Origin: an uncultured Clostridia bacterium
GTDB taxonomy: Bacteria > Bacillota_A > Clostridia > Christensenellales > CAG-138
Direction: 5' to 3'
Assembly (NCBI GenBank): GCA_937877295.1
Contig: CALFIV010000340.1
Location: forward strand, 1 to 11,402
Length of the DNA stretch: 11,402 nt
Under the pieces are notes generated by a model. It worked only from the letters and a program-made list of their open reading frames with translations, searched no databases and was not told where the DNA came from. The translations under genes and the position numbers were made by a program. Positions 1-7,535 of the stretch are shown piece by piece. Position 1 is the stretch's first letter. Each line of letters starts with the position of its first letter.

Positions 1-2264
1 ATCTCAACAAACGCGGGCCGTTCGCCGCCGTTGCACCAGTAGCGCAGGTAGCACAGCGATTCCTCACGCAGCGGTTCGAGCTTGGATTTTACGGATTTCC
101 AGTTGACGGCGCGATCGAGGATCGACGGTACGGCGTCGGTCTTGTCGGTATAGAAGGCGGACAGACCGAGGTGATCCAAAAGCTCCGAAACGCGATTGCC
201 GGTTTCCTTATGCAGAATGGCGGCGAACCGCTTTTCGAACTGCAGCGAAAACACCGTGCCGTGGAACGAGTTGGTGACCACGTAGGTCGCGTTTTTGAAG
301 TACCACAAAAACTCTTCGGGAGAGCAGATCCGTTGATCGGGGATCTGGCGGTTGCCCGCGTTCGGGTTGCCGTTGACGTCGATAAGATGCAGACCGGTCT
401 TTTCGGAAAGCTTCTTTGCCGCTTCGTTGACCTGCTTCTGCGCAGGACCGGGCATCGTATAGACGACGATGTACGGATCTTTTTCGAGCGGCTCTTTCGG
501 CAGCAGCGCTTCATACGCGGAGGCGTCCAGAAGCAGCGTCGGGTCGATGTCGATGTGGAATCGCTTTTTCGGATCGGCGGCCTGCCGGACGTCGGCCAAA
601 AATTTGGTTTCCCGCAGCGAGACGCCGTCAAGCAGCTTGAGCATCGGCGCGATCTCCTGCTTTGCGGCGGAGGGATCGGCGAAGTAGCTTCCGACCGCAT
701 AGGTGATGCGCTGCGTCTTTTTTCTGCCGAAGCTCAGGAAATAGGCGGGATCGAACTTCAGATCCGTCAGCTTGCTGTTCCAAAGCTGGTCGCTGCCGGC
801 GATATACAAATCGCAGCGCGGCGGAAACAGCCGCAGCGAATGGATCGAACGGTACATCCGCGTTTCATGCAGACGCGCCTTTCGGAAGGCGTTGAATTTT
901 TCCTCGCGCACAAGGCGTTCCTTTGCGTCCTTCCACGATTTTACGGTGTCGCGGAAGCCTTTGAGCGCGTTCTGTATGCGGAGAAAGACGTTGGGCGCAG
1001 GCTCGTGCAGCTTTTTGTTGGCGTAATAGAACGGGTTCTTGTACGACGCGTAGCGGTTTTGATGATACCACGGGCAGTAGTTGATGATCCGCACCTTGTT
1101 GCCGAGGTCTTCGAGCGTGCGCTCGAGCGCGAAGCATTGCAGCGCAGCACCGCAGTTGAACGGGAAATGGAAGGTGATGATACCGACCTTTTTCCATTTG
1201 TTTCGATATTTGATGCGATACTTGACGCTGTTGATGCGGTCCTGCAGACCGTCCGCAAGCTTCCATGCGCGCATGACGCGGCTCAGCATCCGCGGATTTT
1301 TATGACGGACCGCAAACGCGATTGCTCTCGTCACGCCGGAGGTCGGCCGTTTGTCCTTCGGATAGCGGCCGGCGGCCTGCGATTCCGCAAAGGAGGTGAT
1401 GTTCCGGTATTCCGCAAGCTTCTCCGGCGGCGTCAGGTCGGAATTCTGAATCTTGAGGCTCATCGATTTGATGACCAGAAGCAGGATCGATTCAAGGCTC
1501 TCGCGGTATTCGCCGAGTCCCTTTTTCTCCATCAGCGCGCAGCGCTTGCGAAATCCGTTGATGAGAAACCGGAAGGTGTCCCTGCGGTATGTCTTGGAAA
1601 GGGATTCGTCCGACTGGCGGTAGCGATACAGAATGTCGCCGAGCGCGACGGCCGAACCGGCCCGCTCATAGTAGCGGACGTTGAAATCGCAGTCCTCTTC
1701 GTAGGAGATCTCGGGATCGAAGCGCAGATGATGCTTTCGGACGATGTCCATCCGGTAGAGCTTTCCCCAGATGGAAACGCCGAACAGATTCAGCTTCGGC
1801 TCGGTAAAGGTCATCAGAAACTGCGAGATATCGCGCATCACGACCGTCGAGAAGCGGGAATAGACGTGCTCCTCCGTCCAGTCCCCGCGAAACCGTTCGT
1901 ATCCGCACAGTGCGAGGTCGACGTTGTTCTTTTCGAGGGCGGAGAGCATGGTTTGAAGGTATTTGCGATCCACCATGTCGTCCGCGTCGATGAACATCAG
2001 ATACTTGCCGCGCGCCGCCTCGATGCCCGCGTTTCGCGCGCGCGACACGCCGCCGTTTTCCTGATGGATGACGCGAAAACGCGGTTCTTCCGCCGCAATC
2101 TGATCGCAGATACCGACGCTTCTGTCCGTAGAACCGTCGTCGACCAGAATCGCTTCCCAGTTCTGAAAGGACTGCCGCCAAATGGATTTGACGCAGTCCC
2201 ATAAAAATTTTCCGGCGTTATAGACCGGCACAACAATGCTGATGATCGGTTCTGACTGTTCCAA
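1..2264 (-). CDS. Bifunctional family-2 glycosyltransferase / polysaccharide pyruvyl transferase (3' end outside window)
   Basis: The reading frame is open from 2264 to the left edge: 754 codons plus two bases, no stop. Residues 7-100 are a GT-A family-2 glycosyltransferase core: VVPVYN at 11-16, LVDDGSTD at 40-47, DAD at 93-95 (metal/nucleotide-sugar binding) and YEED at 188-191 (likely catalytic base). A helical stretch (about 230-355) leads to a polysaccharide pyruvyl transferase domain: VGIITF at 360-365, NCGAALQ at 370-376, AGSDQLWN at 489-496, SLRE at 549-552 and NSFHG at 665-669. That family transfers pyruvate from phosphoenolpyruvate to sugars as a ketal, though many members are untested. 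The domain looks nearly complete, so little is probably missing. The start is TTG at 2264: an in-frame stop lies five codons upstream, there is no ATG in between, and GAGGGGA (2271-2277) is well spaced. It is the last visible gene of the operon, and the acceptor sugar is unknown. Confidence 0.88.
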   Translation of the reverse strand, partial: MEQSEPIISIVVPVYNAGKFLWDCVKSIWRQSFQNWEAILVDDGSTDRSVGICDQIAAEEPRFRVIHQENGGVSRARNAGIEAARGKYLMFIDADDMVDRKYLQTMLSALEKNNVDLALCGYERFRGDWTEEHVYSRFSTVVMRDISQFLMTFTEPKLNLFGVSIWGKLYRMDIVRKHHLRFDPEISYEEDCDFNVRYYERAGSAVALGDILYRYRQSDESLSKTYRRDTFRFLINGFRKRCALMEKKGLGEYRESLESILLLVIKSMSLKIQNSDLTPPEKLAEYRNITSFAESQAAGRYPKDKRPTSGVTRAIAFAVRHKNPRMLSRVMRAWKLADGLQDRINSVKYRIKYRNKWKKVGIITFHFPFNCGAALQCFALERTLEDLGNKVRIINYCPWYHQNRYASYKNPFYYANKKLHEPAPNVFLRIQNALKGFRDTVKSWKDAKERLVREEKFNAFRKARLHETRMYRSIHSLRLFPPRCDLYIAGSDQLWNSKLTDLKFDPAYFLSFGRKKTQRITYAVGSYFADPSAAKQEIAPMLKLLDGVSLRETKFLADVRQAADPKKRFHIDIDPTLLLDASAYEALLPKEPLEKDPYIVVYTMPGPAQKQVNEAAKKLSEKTGLHLIDVNGNPNAGNRQIPDQRICSPEEFLWYFKNATYVVTNSFHGTVFSLQFEKRFAAILHKETGNRVSELLDHLGLSAFYTDKTDAVPSILDRAVNWKSVKSKLEPLREESLCYLRYWCNGGERPAFVE

Positions 2265-2270
2265 AGTGTT

Positions 2271-2277
2271 TCCCCTC
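2271..2277 (-). promoter_or_regulatory. Ribosome binding site that fixes the TTG start of the GT2-pyruvyltransferase gene
   Basis: The minus strand reads GAGGGGA here, six bases before the TTG at 2264-2262. It lies in the 34-base gap after the ATPase stop codon. The upstream in-frame TAG at 2279-2277 rules out a longer protein, so this site supports the non-ATG start. Confidence 0.6.
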
Positions 2278-2298
2278 TATGCTGTCCGCGCAGGTGAT

Positions 2299-3075
2299 TT
2301 ATTTTCCCTTTTTACTAATTTCCGCCTCGTAGATCGGATAGATATTCGCAGGGCTGTCGATCATCCGGATCTTGCCGTGGTCGAGCCATGCGGCGTGCTC
2401 GCAAAGCCCGATGACCGATGCCTTTGCGTGCGATACGAACAGGAGCGTTGTGCCGTGGCTCAAAAGCTCGCGAATGCGTTTGTAGCATTTTGCCTGAAAC
2501 GTCGCGTCGCCGACCGCGAGAACCTCGTCCACGATCAGAATATCGGGATCGACGATCGTCGCGACGGAGAAGCCGAGCCGCGCGCGCATGCCGCTGGAAT
2601 AATTCTTGATCGGCAGGTCCATAAAATCCCAGAGACCGGCGAATTCGACGATCTTTTCATACTGTTCCTTCATGAACTTGCGGCTGTGTCCGAGGACCGC
2701 GCCGTTGATGTAGATGTTTTCCTTTGCCGTCAGATTGGGGTCGAAGCCCGCGCCGAGCTCGATCATCGGCGCGATCGTGCCGGTCACGCTGACCTTGCCC
2801 TTGTGCGGCGCAAGGATGCCGCAGATGAGCTTCAGAAGCGTGCTCTTGCCGGCGCCGTTCGAACCGATCAGCGCCCACGATTCCCCCTTGTTGATCGTCA
2901 GGTTGATATCCTGCAGCGCATAGAATTCCTTGAAGCGCAGCTCCCGCTTGACGAGCTTGACAAAATATTCCTTGAGGTTGTCCACCTTCTCGCCCGCCAT
3001 ATTGAAGCGAACGGAGGCGTCCTTGATGCAAATACAGGGCGTTCCCTGTGCGGTTTTGATTTCCGTCTGTTCCAT
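2299..3075 (-). CDS. ABC transporter ATPase for polysaccharide / teichoic acid export (TagH/Wzt-like)
   Basis: A 258-residue nucleotide-binding subunit that should power export of the lipid-linked polymer through the adjacent permease. Walker A GSNGAGKST is at 71-79, the signature YSSGM at 159-163, Walker B ILIVDE at 179-184 and the switch histidine (FVSH) at 216. The long stretch before the Walker A (residues 1-60, with SVRFNM and KEYFVKLVKRELRFKEFYAL) and the GTIAPMIELGAGFDPNLT segment (99-116) are typical of the O-antigen/teichoic-acid exporter ATPase family. It stops just after the ATPase core, so it lacks the C-terminal carbohydrate-binding domain of Wzt proteins such as E. coli O9a and the extension of B. 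subtilis TagH. The start ATG at 3075 lies 6 bases after the permease stop, with GAGGG as a plausible ribosome site. Confidence 0.93.
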   Translation of the reverse strand: MEQTEIKTAQGTPCICIKDASVRFNMAGEKVDNLKEYFVKLVKRELRFKEFYALQDINLTINKGESWALIGSNGAGKSTLLKLICGILAPHKGKVSVTGTIAPMIELGAGFDPNLTAKENIYINGAVLGHSRKFMKEQYEKIVEFAGLWDFMDLPIKNYSSGMRARLGFSVATIVDPDILIVDEVLAVGDATFQAKCYKRIRELLSHGTTLLFVSHAKASVIGLCEHAAWLDHGKIRMIDSPANIYPIYEAEISKKGK

Positions 3076-3081
3076 AGGCCC

Positions 3082-3930
3082 TCAGATATACAGGATGAAA
3101 TGGTTCTTGGTTCGGTTGAATGTCAGCGAGCCGATCGCCAAGACGATGATTGCAACCAGCGCGCCGCGCCAGATCAGCTCCGGCGTCGGGACTTCCCAGG
3201 AGGGACTGTACTGCATGATGAAGTAGCGGAACTGCTGGATGTACATGTACATCGGATTGAACCGCCGCACAAACAGCCCGACCGTGCTCATTGCGAGATT
3301 CGCGTTCTGGATCGTGTCGTCGTTGAAGCTTTGCAGCGACCAGAAGACCGGGGTCAGATACATCCATGCGAGCGTGACGACGCTCCAGATGTTTTTGATG
3401 TCGCGGAAGTACACCGTGACTGCCGCAAGGAACATGCCGAGACCGATGCAGAACACATACAGCTCGAGGATCGGGATGATAATCAGAAGATTCGACCAGC
3501 GGAACGGCACGCGCGACGCGATCATGACGATGATGAGCGCGCCGAGCGAAAGCACGAAGTTGACCATGCTGCTGGTGACCCGCGAGAGCGTAAAGATATA
3601 TTTCGGCACATTCGCTTTTTTGAGCAGCGCGGCGTTGTCGATGACGGAGGTCATGGACTTGGTCGACGATTCGCGCATGAAGGAAAACAGAATGTTGCCG
3701 CAGATCAGGTACAGAGGAAAGTTTTCAATCTGGCGCTTGAACATCGTGGAAAACACGATGGCCATGACCGCCATGGACAGCAGGGGGTTCAGGATGCTCC
3801 AGATATAGCCGAGGAAGCTCCTGCGATACTTGAGCTTTAGATCGCGCTGCACCAGCAGCACCAGAAGATCCCAGTAGCGGAAGAACTGGGCAAACCACCC
3901 TTTGACGCTTTCGATCGCTTTTTTCATCAT
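3082..3930 (-). CDS. ABC-2 type polysaccharide export permease (TagG/Wzm-like)
   Basis: A 282-residue integral membrane protein. The amphipathic N-terminus has QRDLKLKYRRSFLGYIWSIL (28-47), a hallmark of O-antigen/teichoic-acid export permeases. About six hydrophobic segments follow, near 43-63, 72-86, 119-138, 147-171, 183-199 and 256-270. VYFRDIKNIW at 173-182 is the family's conserved cytoplasmic loop that meets the ATPase. Together with the following ATPase it should move the undecaprenyl-linked polymer across the membrane. I chose the ATG at 3930 because it overlaps the previous stop as ATGA, the pattern at the three junctions before it, and AAGGAG lies upstream. A TTG at 3939 is too close to that site, and a second ATG at 3927 is possible. 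Confidence 0.93.
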   Translation of the reverse strand: MMKKAIESVKGWFAQFFRYWDLLVLLVQRDLKLKYRRSFLGYIWSILNPLLSMAVMAIVFSTMFKRQIENFPLYLICGNILFSFMRESSTKSMTSVIDNAALLKKANVPKYIFTLSRVTSSMVNFVLSLGALIIVMIASRVPFRWSNLLIIIPILELYVFCIGLGMFLAAVTVYFRDIKNIWSVVTLAWMYLTPVFWSLQSFNDDTIQNANLAMSTVGLFVRRFNPMYMYIQQFRYFIMQYSPSWEVPTPELIWRGALVAIIVLAIGSLTFNRTKNHFILYI

Positions 3931-5120
3931 TGACTGCAAATCTCCTTGATTGCTTCATAGGTTCGTTCCGAACTGCACGCGTCGCGCAGAGGGAAAAACC
4001 GTTCCGCACGTTGTTGATAGACCGCCGGCATGCGGCAGCCGTTTGTCAGGACGCCGCGCAGCGCTTCGACCGCGTCCGCGCTCGTCTCGGCGATCGGGCC
4101 GAAGCCGTCCCGTTCGTAGTCAAAGTATCCGACGGGCAGATGGCCCTTCCGGTACGTCTCGCGGTCGAACTGGTAGTAGACGACCGGACGCTGCATGAAC
4201 GCAAAGTCCATATAGACGCTGGAAAAGTCCGTCACCAGAACCGACGCGGCCTTCAGCAGCGACGGCACGGAAACCTCGTCCCATTTTTTGACGGAAACGC
4301 GGCTGCTCGACGAGGTAAAGCAGGTTTCAAACCGCGATACATTGCGATGCACGCAGAACACGGCGTGCTTTCCCGTCTTTAGAAGCAGCCGGTCGAGCGC
4401 CGGATCGTGCAGAAACGCGTCCCAGCCGCAAAAGTACTCGCTGCTTTTGAACGCTTCCTCCGAATGACAGTCCCGCTCCAGCCACATCCGCCAGGTCGGC
4501 AGAATCAGCACGAGATCGGGATCGGGCGATGCGCCGATCAGACCGTCGAAGCGGCACAGCCCCAGAAGCCGCACCACGCCGGGCGCGTAGCCGAAGGTAT
4601 CGCGCACGAATTCGTATTCCGGCTGCGCGGCGCAGCAGAACAGGCTGAGCTTTGCGTACGGCTCGTGCAGAAACGGCAGATCGTCCTTGATGACGCCGTG
4701 CTGCAAAAACACGCGCCGGGTTTTCAGCCAGCCCAGGACCACCTCGAAAAGATAGCACACCGGCGCGTTCGGCTTGCCGCCCTTCTGGCTTGAGATGTTG
4801 ACCTCCGCCGCCAGATAGTATACCCAATGCCGGAAGCTTCCGTACGCCACCGTCGGACCGATGGCTGCGACCGCCGCACAGGCGTCTGCGTCGCGCCGGA
4901 TCGCGTAGACCGCATCGACCTCGGGGTGCGCCCGGCGAAGATAGCGGAACAGCGCAAAGCCGTTGTCCTGTGCCTCGCTTGCGTATTCGCAGAGCAGCCA
5001 CAGATGCCTGCGGCGCTTCCGATAGATCGCAGCCGGCAGCAGCGCCAGCAAAAACAGAAAGAAATGTCCGACGTCTCCGATGCGGACGCGCTTCAGTTTC
5101 CGTAACAGCGATTCCTTCAT
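3927..5120 (-). CDS. CDP-glycerol:glycerophosphate glycerophosphotransferase family protein (TagF/TagB-like)
   Basis: A 397-residue protein of the family that transfers glycerol phosphate from CDP-glycerol to a wall polymer or glycan. A short basic N-terminus precedes one hydrophobic stretch (about 18-33, HFFLFLLALLPAAIY) that may hold it at the inner membrane face. Family motifs are VFLQHGVIKDD (137-147), LPTWR (207-211) and the nucleotide-binding block VTDFSSVYMDFAFMQRPVVY (296-315), followed by GHLPVGYFDYERDGFGP (326-342). Members of the family use conserved histidines such as the one in the HG motif. The ATG at 5120 overlaps the upstream stop as ATGA; a longer frame reaching 5333 only reads through the neighbour antisense-free coding region out of frame. 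The substrate could be another CDP-alditol such as CDP-ribitol, and no cytidylyltransferase gene is in view. Confidence 0.9.
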   Translation of the reverse strand: MKESLLRKLKRVRIGDVGHFFLFLLALLPAAIYRKRRRHLWLLCEYASEAQDNGFALFRYLRRAHPEVDAVYAIRRDADACAAVAAIGPTVAYGSFRHWVYYLAAEVNISSQKGGKPNAPVCYLFEVVLGWLKTRRVFLQHGVIKDDLPFLHEPYAKLSLFCCAAQPEYEFVRDTFGYAPGVVRLLGLCRFDGLIGASPDPDLVLILPTWRMWLERDCHSEEAFKSSEYFCGWDAFLHDPALDRLLLKTGKHAVFCVHRNVSRFETCFTSSSSRVSVKKWDEVSVPSLLKAASVLVTDFSSVYMDFAFMQRPVVYYQFDRETYRKGHLPVGYFDYERDGFGPIAETSADAVEALRGVLTNGCRMPAVYQQRAERFFPLRDACSSERTYEAIKEICSQ

Positions 5121-5866
5121 AGCCAGTACCGTTTGATGCCGTGCAGGCAGTATCCCAAGAAGCAGCGAAGCCGGCGGAAGAACCCGAAGCCCAGATGGCG
5201 GTACGTTCTCCACGCCATGCTGGCCGATCGCAGCTTGTTGCCCGACTTCGAACCGGCGCTGACCCGATACAGGATCAGCGGATCGGTGACGCCTGTCGCT
5301 TCGATGCCGTCCTTTAAGACGGCCAGCCAGCACAGATAGTCCTCATGCAGATCGCTGCGCTCCATCGGATGCCGCAAAAACAGCGCCCGGTCGATCAGCA
5401 CCGTGCTGCAGACAATGTCGTTGCCGTACAGCGCGTCCCGATAGGCGATGCGCTCCGGCACGTTGAACCGGCGTCCGGTCGGTTTGCCGTCGGCGTCGAT
5501 GCACGTCGCCGCACAATACAGAAACACCGATCCGGTGCGGGCGGCTTCTGCGAGCTGCCGTTCGAGCTTGTCCGGCAGCCAGCAATCGTCGCTGTCCAAA
5601 AATGCGATCCACCTCGCGCGCGAGGCGCGCGCACCGATGTTTCGCGCATTTGCAACGCCGCTGTTTTGGGGAAGCGTAATGACGCGCACCCGCGCGTCCT
5701 CCTCGGAAAGCGCTTTGAGCGCTTGCTTCGTGGCGTCGTCCGAGCCGTCGTCCACGATGAGCACTTCAATGTCGCGCATGCGCCCCGAAAGCGCGGAACG
5801 CACGCTGTCCGCAACCGTTTTTTCGCACCGCCACGCGGGTACGACGACGCTGACGAGCGGGGTCAT
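5117..5866 (-). CDS. Family-2 glycosyltransferase (TuaG-like length and layout)
   Basis: A 249-residue inverting GT-A transferase that probably adds one sugar to the lipid-linked intermediate at the cytoplasmic membrane face. Motifs: LVSVVVPAWR at 4-13, IVDDGSDD at 37-44, GVANARNIG at 70-78, LDSDD at 90-94 (metal-binding DxD) and HEDY at 174-177 (likely catalytic base). The C-terminal tail (about 218-249, YRHLGFGFFRRLRCFLGYCL and beyond) is aromatic and basic, which suits membrane association. Length and layout resemble TuaG-type transferases, but donor and acceptor cannot be read from the sequence. The start ATG overlaps the epimerase stop as ATGA, and its stop overlaps the glycerophosphotransferase start the same way. 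Confidence 0.9.
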   Translation of the reverse strand: MTPLVSVVVPAWRCEKTVADSVRSALSGRMRDIEVLIVDDGSDDATKQALKALSEEDARVRVITLPQNSGVANARNIGARASRARWIAFLDSDDCWLPDKLERQLAEAARTGSVFLYCAATCIDADGKPTGRRFNVPERIAYRDALYGNDIVCSTVLIDRALFLRHPMERSDLHEDYLCWLAVLKDGIEATGVTDPLILYRVSAGSKSGNKLRSASMAWRTYRHLGFGFFRRLRCFLGYCLHGIKRYWL

Positions 5867-6690
5867 GGCTGCGCCTCCTGCCCGATCACCGTCGAAAGCG
5901 GCAGCTCGGACAGCCCGTCAAACACAAGATCGCCGAACGCCTTTTTGCCGGTCCGCGTCAGACAGCGGAAAACCCGGATCGCAGGATTGAACCATTTCGT
6001 TCTTTTCAGCGTACGCCCTTGCTGCTTCGCAAGCATCTCGATCAGATCCCGCGTAGCGATCGGCTCTGCCTCCTGCGGGAAGAAAATACCCGCCTGCGGA
6101 TGCTCGATCAGCTCCGCAACCCGGCTGCACAGCGTTTCGATCCGCACAAGGCTGCGCCGGTTTTCAAAGTCCGGACAAAACGGCAGATATCGGATCAATT
6201 GCTCCAGCTGATGATAGTTGCCTTTTACGCCGTTTCCGATCACCATCGGCGGGCGCAGGATCGTCACCGTAAACGTGTCGTCGCAGAGCGCGGCGATCGC
6301 CCGTTCCGCTTCGAGCTTGGTCCGTCCGTACAGCGTGGCCGGATGCAGAGGCGTATCCTTTGCAATCGTGCCGGTGATTTTACCGTAGACGCTCACCGTG
6401 CTGAAAAACACAAACTGCCGCACGCCTTCCGCCTTTGCCTTCCTTGCCGCGGCGATCGCCAGATCGCGGTTGACCGCCTCATAGAGCGACGCCATCGACG
6501 CATGCTCGCGCTGATGTACGATGGCAGCAACTTGTACCATGACGTCTGCTCCGCGAAAATCAAGCGATTCCAAAGCAACACCGTGCAAAGACAGCGTTTG
6601 CGCCGAAAACCGCTCCGGATGCGAGCAGAGCCGTCTTTCGAGCGATGTTCCGATATAGCTGTGCGCGCCGAGAATCAGAATCCGTTTCAT
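5863..6690 (-). CDS. NAD(P)-dependent SDR-family nucleotide-sugar epimerase/reductase, CapN-like
   Basis: A 275-residue extended short-chain dehydrogenase/reductase acting on a nucleotide sugar. ILILGAHSYIG (4-14) is the Rossmann loop; it keeps the first and last glycines of GxxGxxG but has serine in the middle. FVFFSTVSVYG (93-103) carries the conserved Ser/Thr, YGRTK (121-125) is the catalytic YxxxK, and LRPPMVIGNGVKGNYH (145-160) is the substrate region. The run from KAKAEGV through RPPM resembles, from memory, S. aureus CapN, a 4-reductase making UDP-FucNAc, and its neighbour resembles CapM, the partner transferase. I infer that it prepares the sugar used by that transferase; a plain 4-epimerase role is also possible. 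The ATG at 6690 overlaps the upstream stop as ATGA. Confidence 0.87.
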   Translation of the reverse strand: MKRILILGAHSYIGTSLERRLCSHPERFSAQTLSLHGVALESLDFRGADVMVQVAAIVHQREHASMASLYEAVNRDLAIAAARKAKAEGVRQFVFFSTVSVYGKITGTIAKDTPLHPATLYGRTKLEAERAIAALCDDTFTVTILRPPMVIGNGVKGNYHQLEQLIRYLPFCPDFENRRSLVRIETLCSRVAELIEHPQAGIFFPQEAEPIATRDLIEMLAKQQGRTLKRTKWFNPAIRVFRCLTRTGKKAFGDLVFDGLSELPLSTVIGQEAQP

Positions 6691-7295
6691 TTGTCGTTCT
6701 GCCCTCGGTCGGAAGCGCCTTCTCTCATGCCGTGCCCGGAGAATACGACCGACACCGTTTTCCACAGGACCATGATATCTGTTTTGAGAGAAACGGTGCT
6801 TGCGTAGACGCCGTCATAACGGACCTTTTCGGAACGCGAAAGCTCATCGCGGCCGTTGACCTGCGCAAGTCCGGTCAATCCCGGCAGCACGTCGTTTGCG
6901 CCGACGGCCTCACGCGCTTCCACAAGATCCGTTTCATTCCACAGCGCGGGACGCGGACCGACCAGAGACATCTTTCCGGTGAAGACCTGAAACACCTGCG
7001 GGAGCTCGTCGAGACTGGTTCTTCTGAGCAGCTTGCCTGCGCGGGTGATCCAGCGATCCGGATCGGACAGCAGATGCGTCGGTACATCGTGCGGCGCGTC
7101 GATTCGCATCGTGCGGAATTTGAGAATTTCAAACTGTGTACGGTGAATGCCGAACCGCGTCTGCTTGAAAAACACCGGTCCTTTGGAATCGAGCTTGATC
7201 CAAAGGCAAATGATGCCGAATATCGGCAAAACGATCGGAAGAACAAGTCCCGACAATACGATATCCCAGATGCGTTTTCCGTATTTCCGATACAT
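6687..7295 (-). CDS. Polyprenyl-phosphate sugar-1-phosphate transferase (initiating, CapM-like)
   Basis: A 202-residue monotopic phosphoglycosyl transferase that would start the polymer by moving a sugar-1-phosphate from a UDP-sugar to undecaprenyl phosphate. A basic start (MYRKYGKRIWD) leads into one hydrophobic re-entrant helix (about 12-32). Motifs: GPVFFKQTRFG (39-49), LKFRTMR (58-64), the catalytic Asp-Glu pair in LDELPQ (D96, E97), MSLVGPRP (109-116) and PGLTGLAQVNGRDELS (138-153). It has only the catalytic module, without the extra membrane domain of WbaP/WcaJ-type enzymes. RPALWNETDL after the PRP motif resembles CapM-like FucNAc-phosphate transferases. The start at 7295 is chosen because AAAAGGAG lies just upstream (about 7301-7308) and the family begins with this kind of short basic stretch; an in-frame extension to 7346 has no good ribosome site. 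It is first in the operon. Confidence 0.94.
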   Translation of the reverse strand: MYRKYGKRIWDIVLSGLVLPIVLPIFGIICLWIKLDSKGPVFFKQTRFGIHRTQFEILKFRTMRIDAPHDVPTHLLSDPDRWITRAGKLLRRTSLDELPQVFQVFTGKMSLVGPRPALWNETDLVEAREAVGANDVLPGLTGLAQVNGRDELSRSEKVRYDGVYASTVSLKTDIMVLWKTVSVVFSGHGMREGASDRGQNDK

Positions 7296-7355
7296 TTCGA
7301 CTCCTTTTCCGACAGTTTCGGCGGTTCGTAGTGCATAGTACAACAAGGCTATACC

Positions 7356-7384
7356 TATTTACACTATCTTAGCACAGCGGTCAA
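7356..7384 (-). promoter_or_regulatory. Candidate promoter of the polysaccharide operon
   Basis: On the minus strand TTGACC (7384-7379) and TAAATA (7361-7356) are 17 bases apart, a fair -35 and a weak -10. An overlapping alternative is TTGCTT (7394-7389) with TAAGAT (7371-7366), also 17 bases apart. Either would start the transcript 50-65 bases before the sugar transferase ATG. The stretch is more AT-rich than the genes around it. Confidence 0.4.
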
Positions 7385-7402
7385 AGAAAAGCAATCGCGC
7401 GC

Positions 7403-7424
7403 GGTTGTCCTCCTGTGAACAACC
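7403..7424. repeat. Inverted repeat between the divergent promoters (possible operator)
   Basis: GGTTGT (7403-7408) and ACAACC (7419-7424) form a perfect 6-base dyad with a 10-base spacer. It sits just upstream of the minus-strand promoter candidate and about 57 bases before the plus-strand -35. A regulator site is possible, but a 6-base dyad can occur by chance and I recognise no family motif. Confidence 0.25.
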
Positions 7425-7480
7425 TGTAAATTTGTTGAAAGATAAAGAGGAAGTTTTTGCCGCTTCCGAGCGTTTTCCTC

Positions 7481-7510
7481 TTGACAATGCGTCTGTTTTC
7501 GCGGTATCGT
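7481..7510 (+). promoter_or_regulatory. Candidate promoter of the glycine cleavage operon
   Basis: A perfect -35 TTGACA (7481-7486) is followed 18 bases later by TATCGT (7505-7510), with TATAGA five bases further on. The expected transcript start near 7517 lies about 20 bases before the first riboswitch base pairs (7536), so the whole aptamer pair would be in the leader. Confidence 0.6.
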
Positions 7511-7535
7511 ATAGAAGGTACAAAAACGGAATATC

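Noticed and set aside
171..2204. A 677-codon plus-strand open frame.
   Set aside because: It lies in codon register opposite the GT2-pyruvyltransferase gene, in which I saw no TTA, CTA or TCA codon. The minus-strand product carries clear family motifs and the plus-strand one does not.
2236..3840. A 534-codon plus-strand open frame.
   Set aside because: It is antisense across two unrelated minus-strand genes (ATPase and permease) and their junction. The protein is rich in His, Asp and Arg in the way of reverse-complement shadows.
3931..3939. A TTG start at 3939 for the permease, three codons upstream of the ATG.
   Set aside because: The nearest ribosome-site bases (AAGGAG) would be only about three bases from it; the ATG at 3930 has better spacing and repeats the ATGA overlap seen at neighbouring junctions.
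7296..7346. A longer N-terminus for the sugar transferase starting at 7346.
   Set aside because: No ribosome site precedes it, it would leave almost no leader after the likely transcript start, and the ATG at 7295 has AAAAGGAG just upstream and a family-typical beginning.
7449..7467. A GGAAG/CTTCC hairpin upstream of the gcv promoter, considered as a terminator.
   Set aside because: A five-base stem with a nine-base loop and no T run after it is too weak to call.
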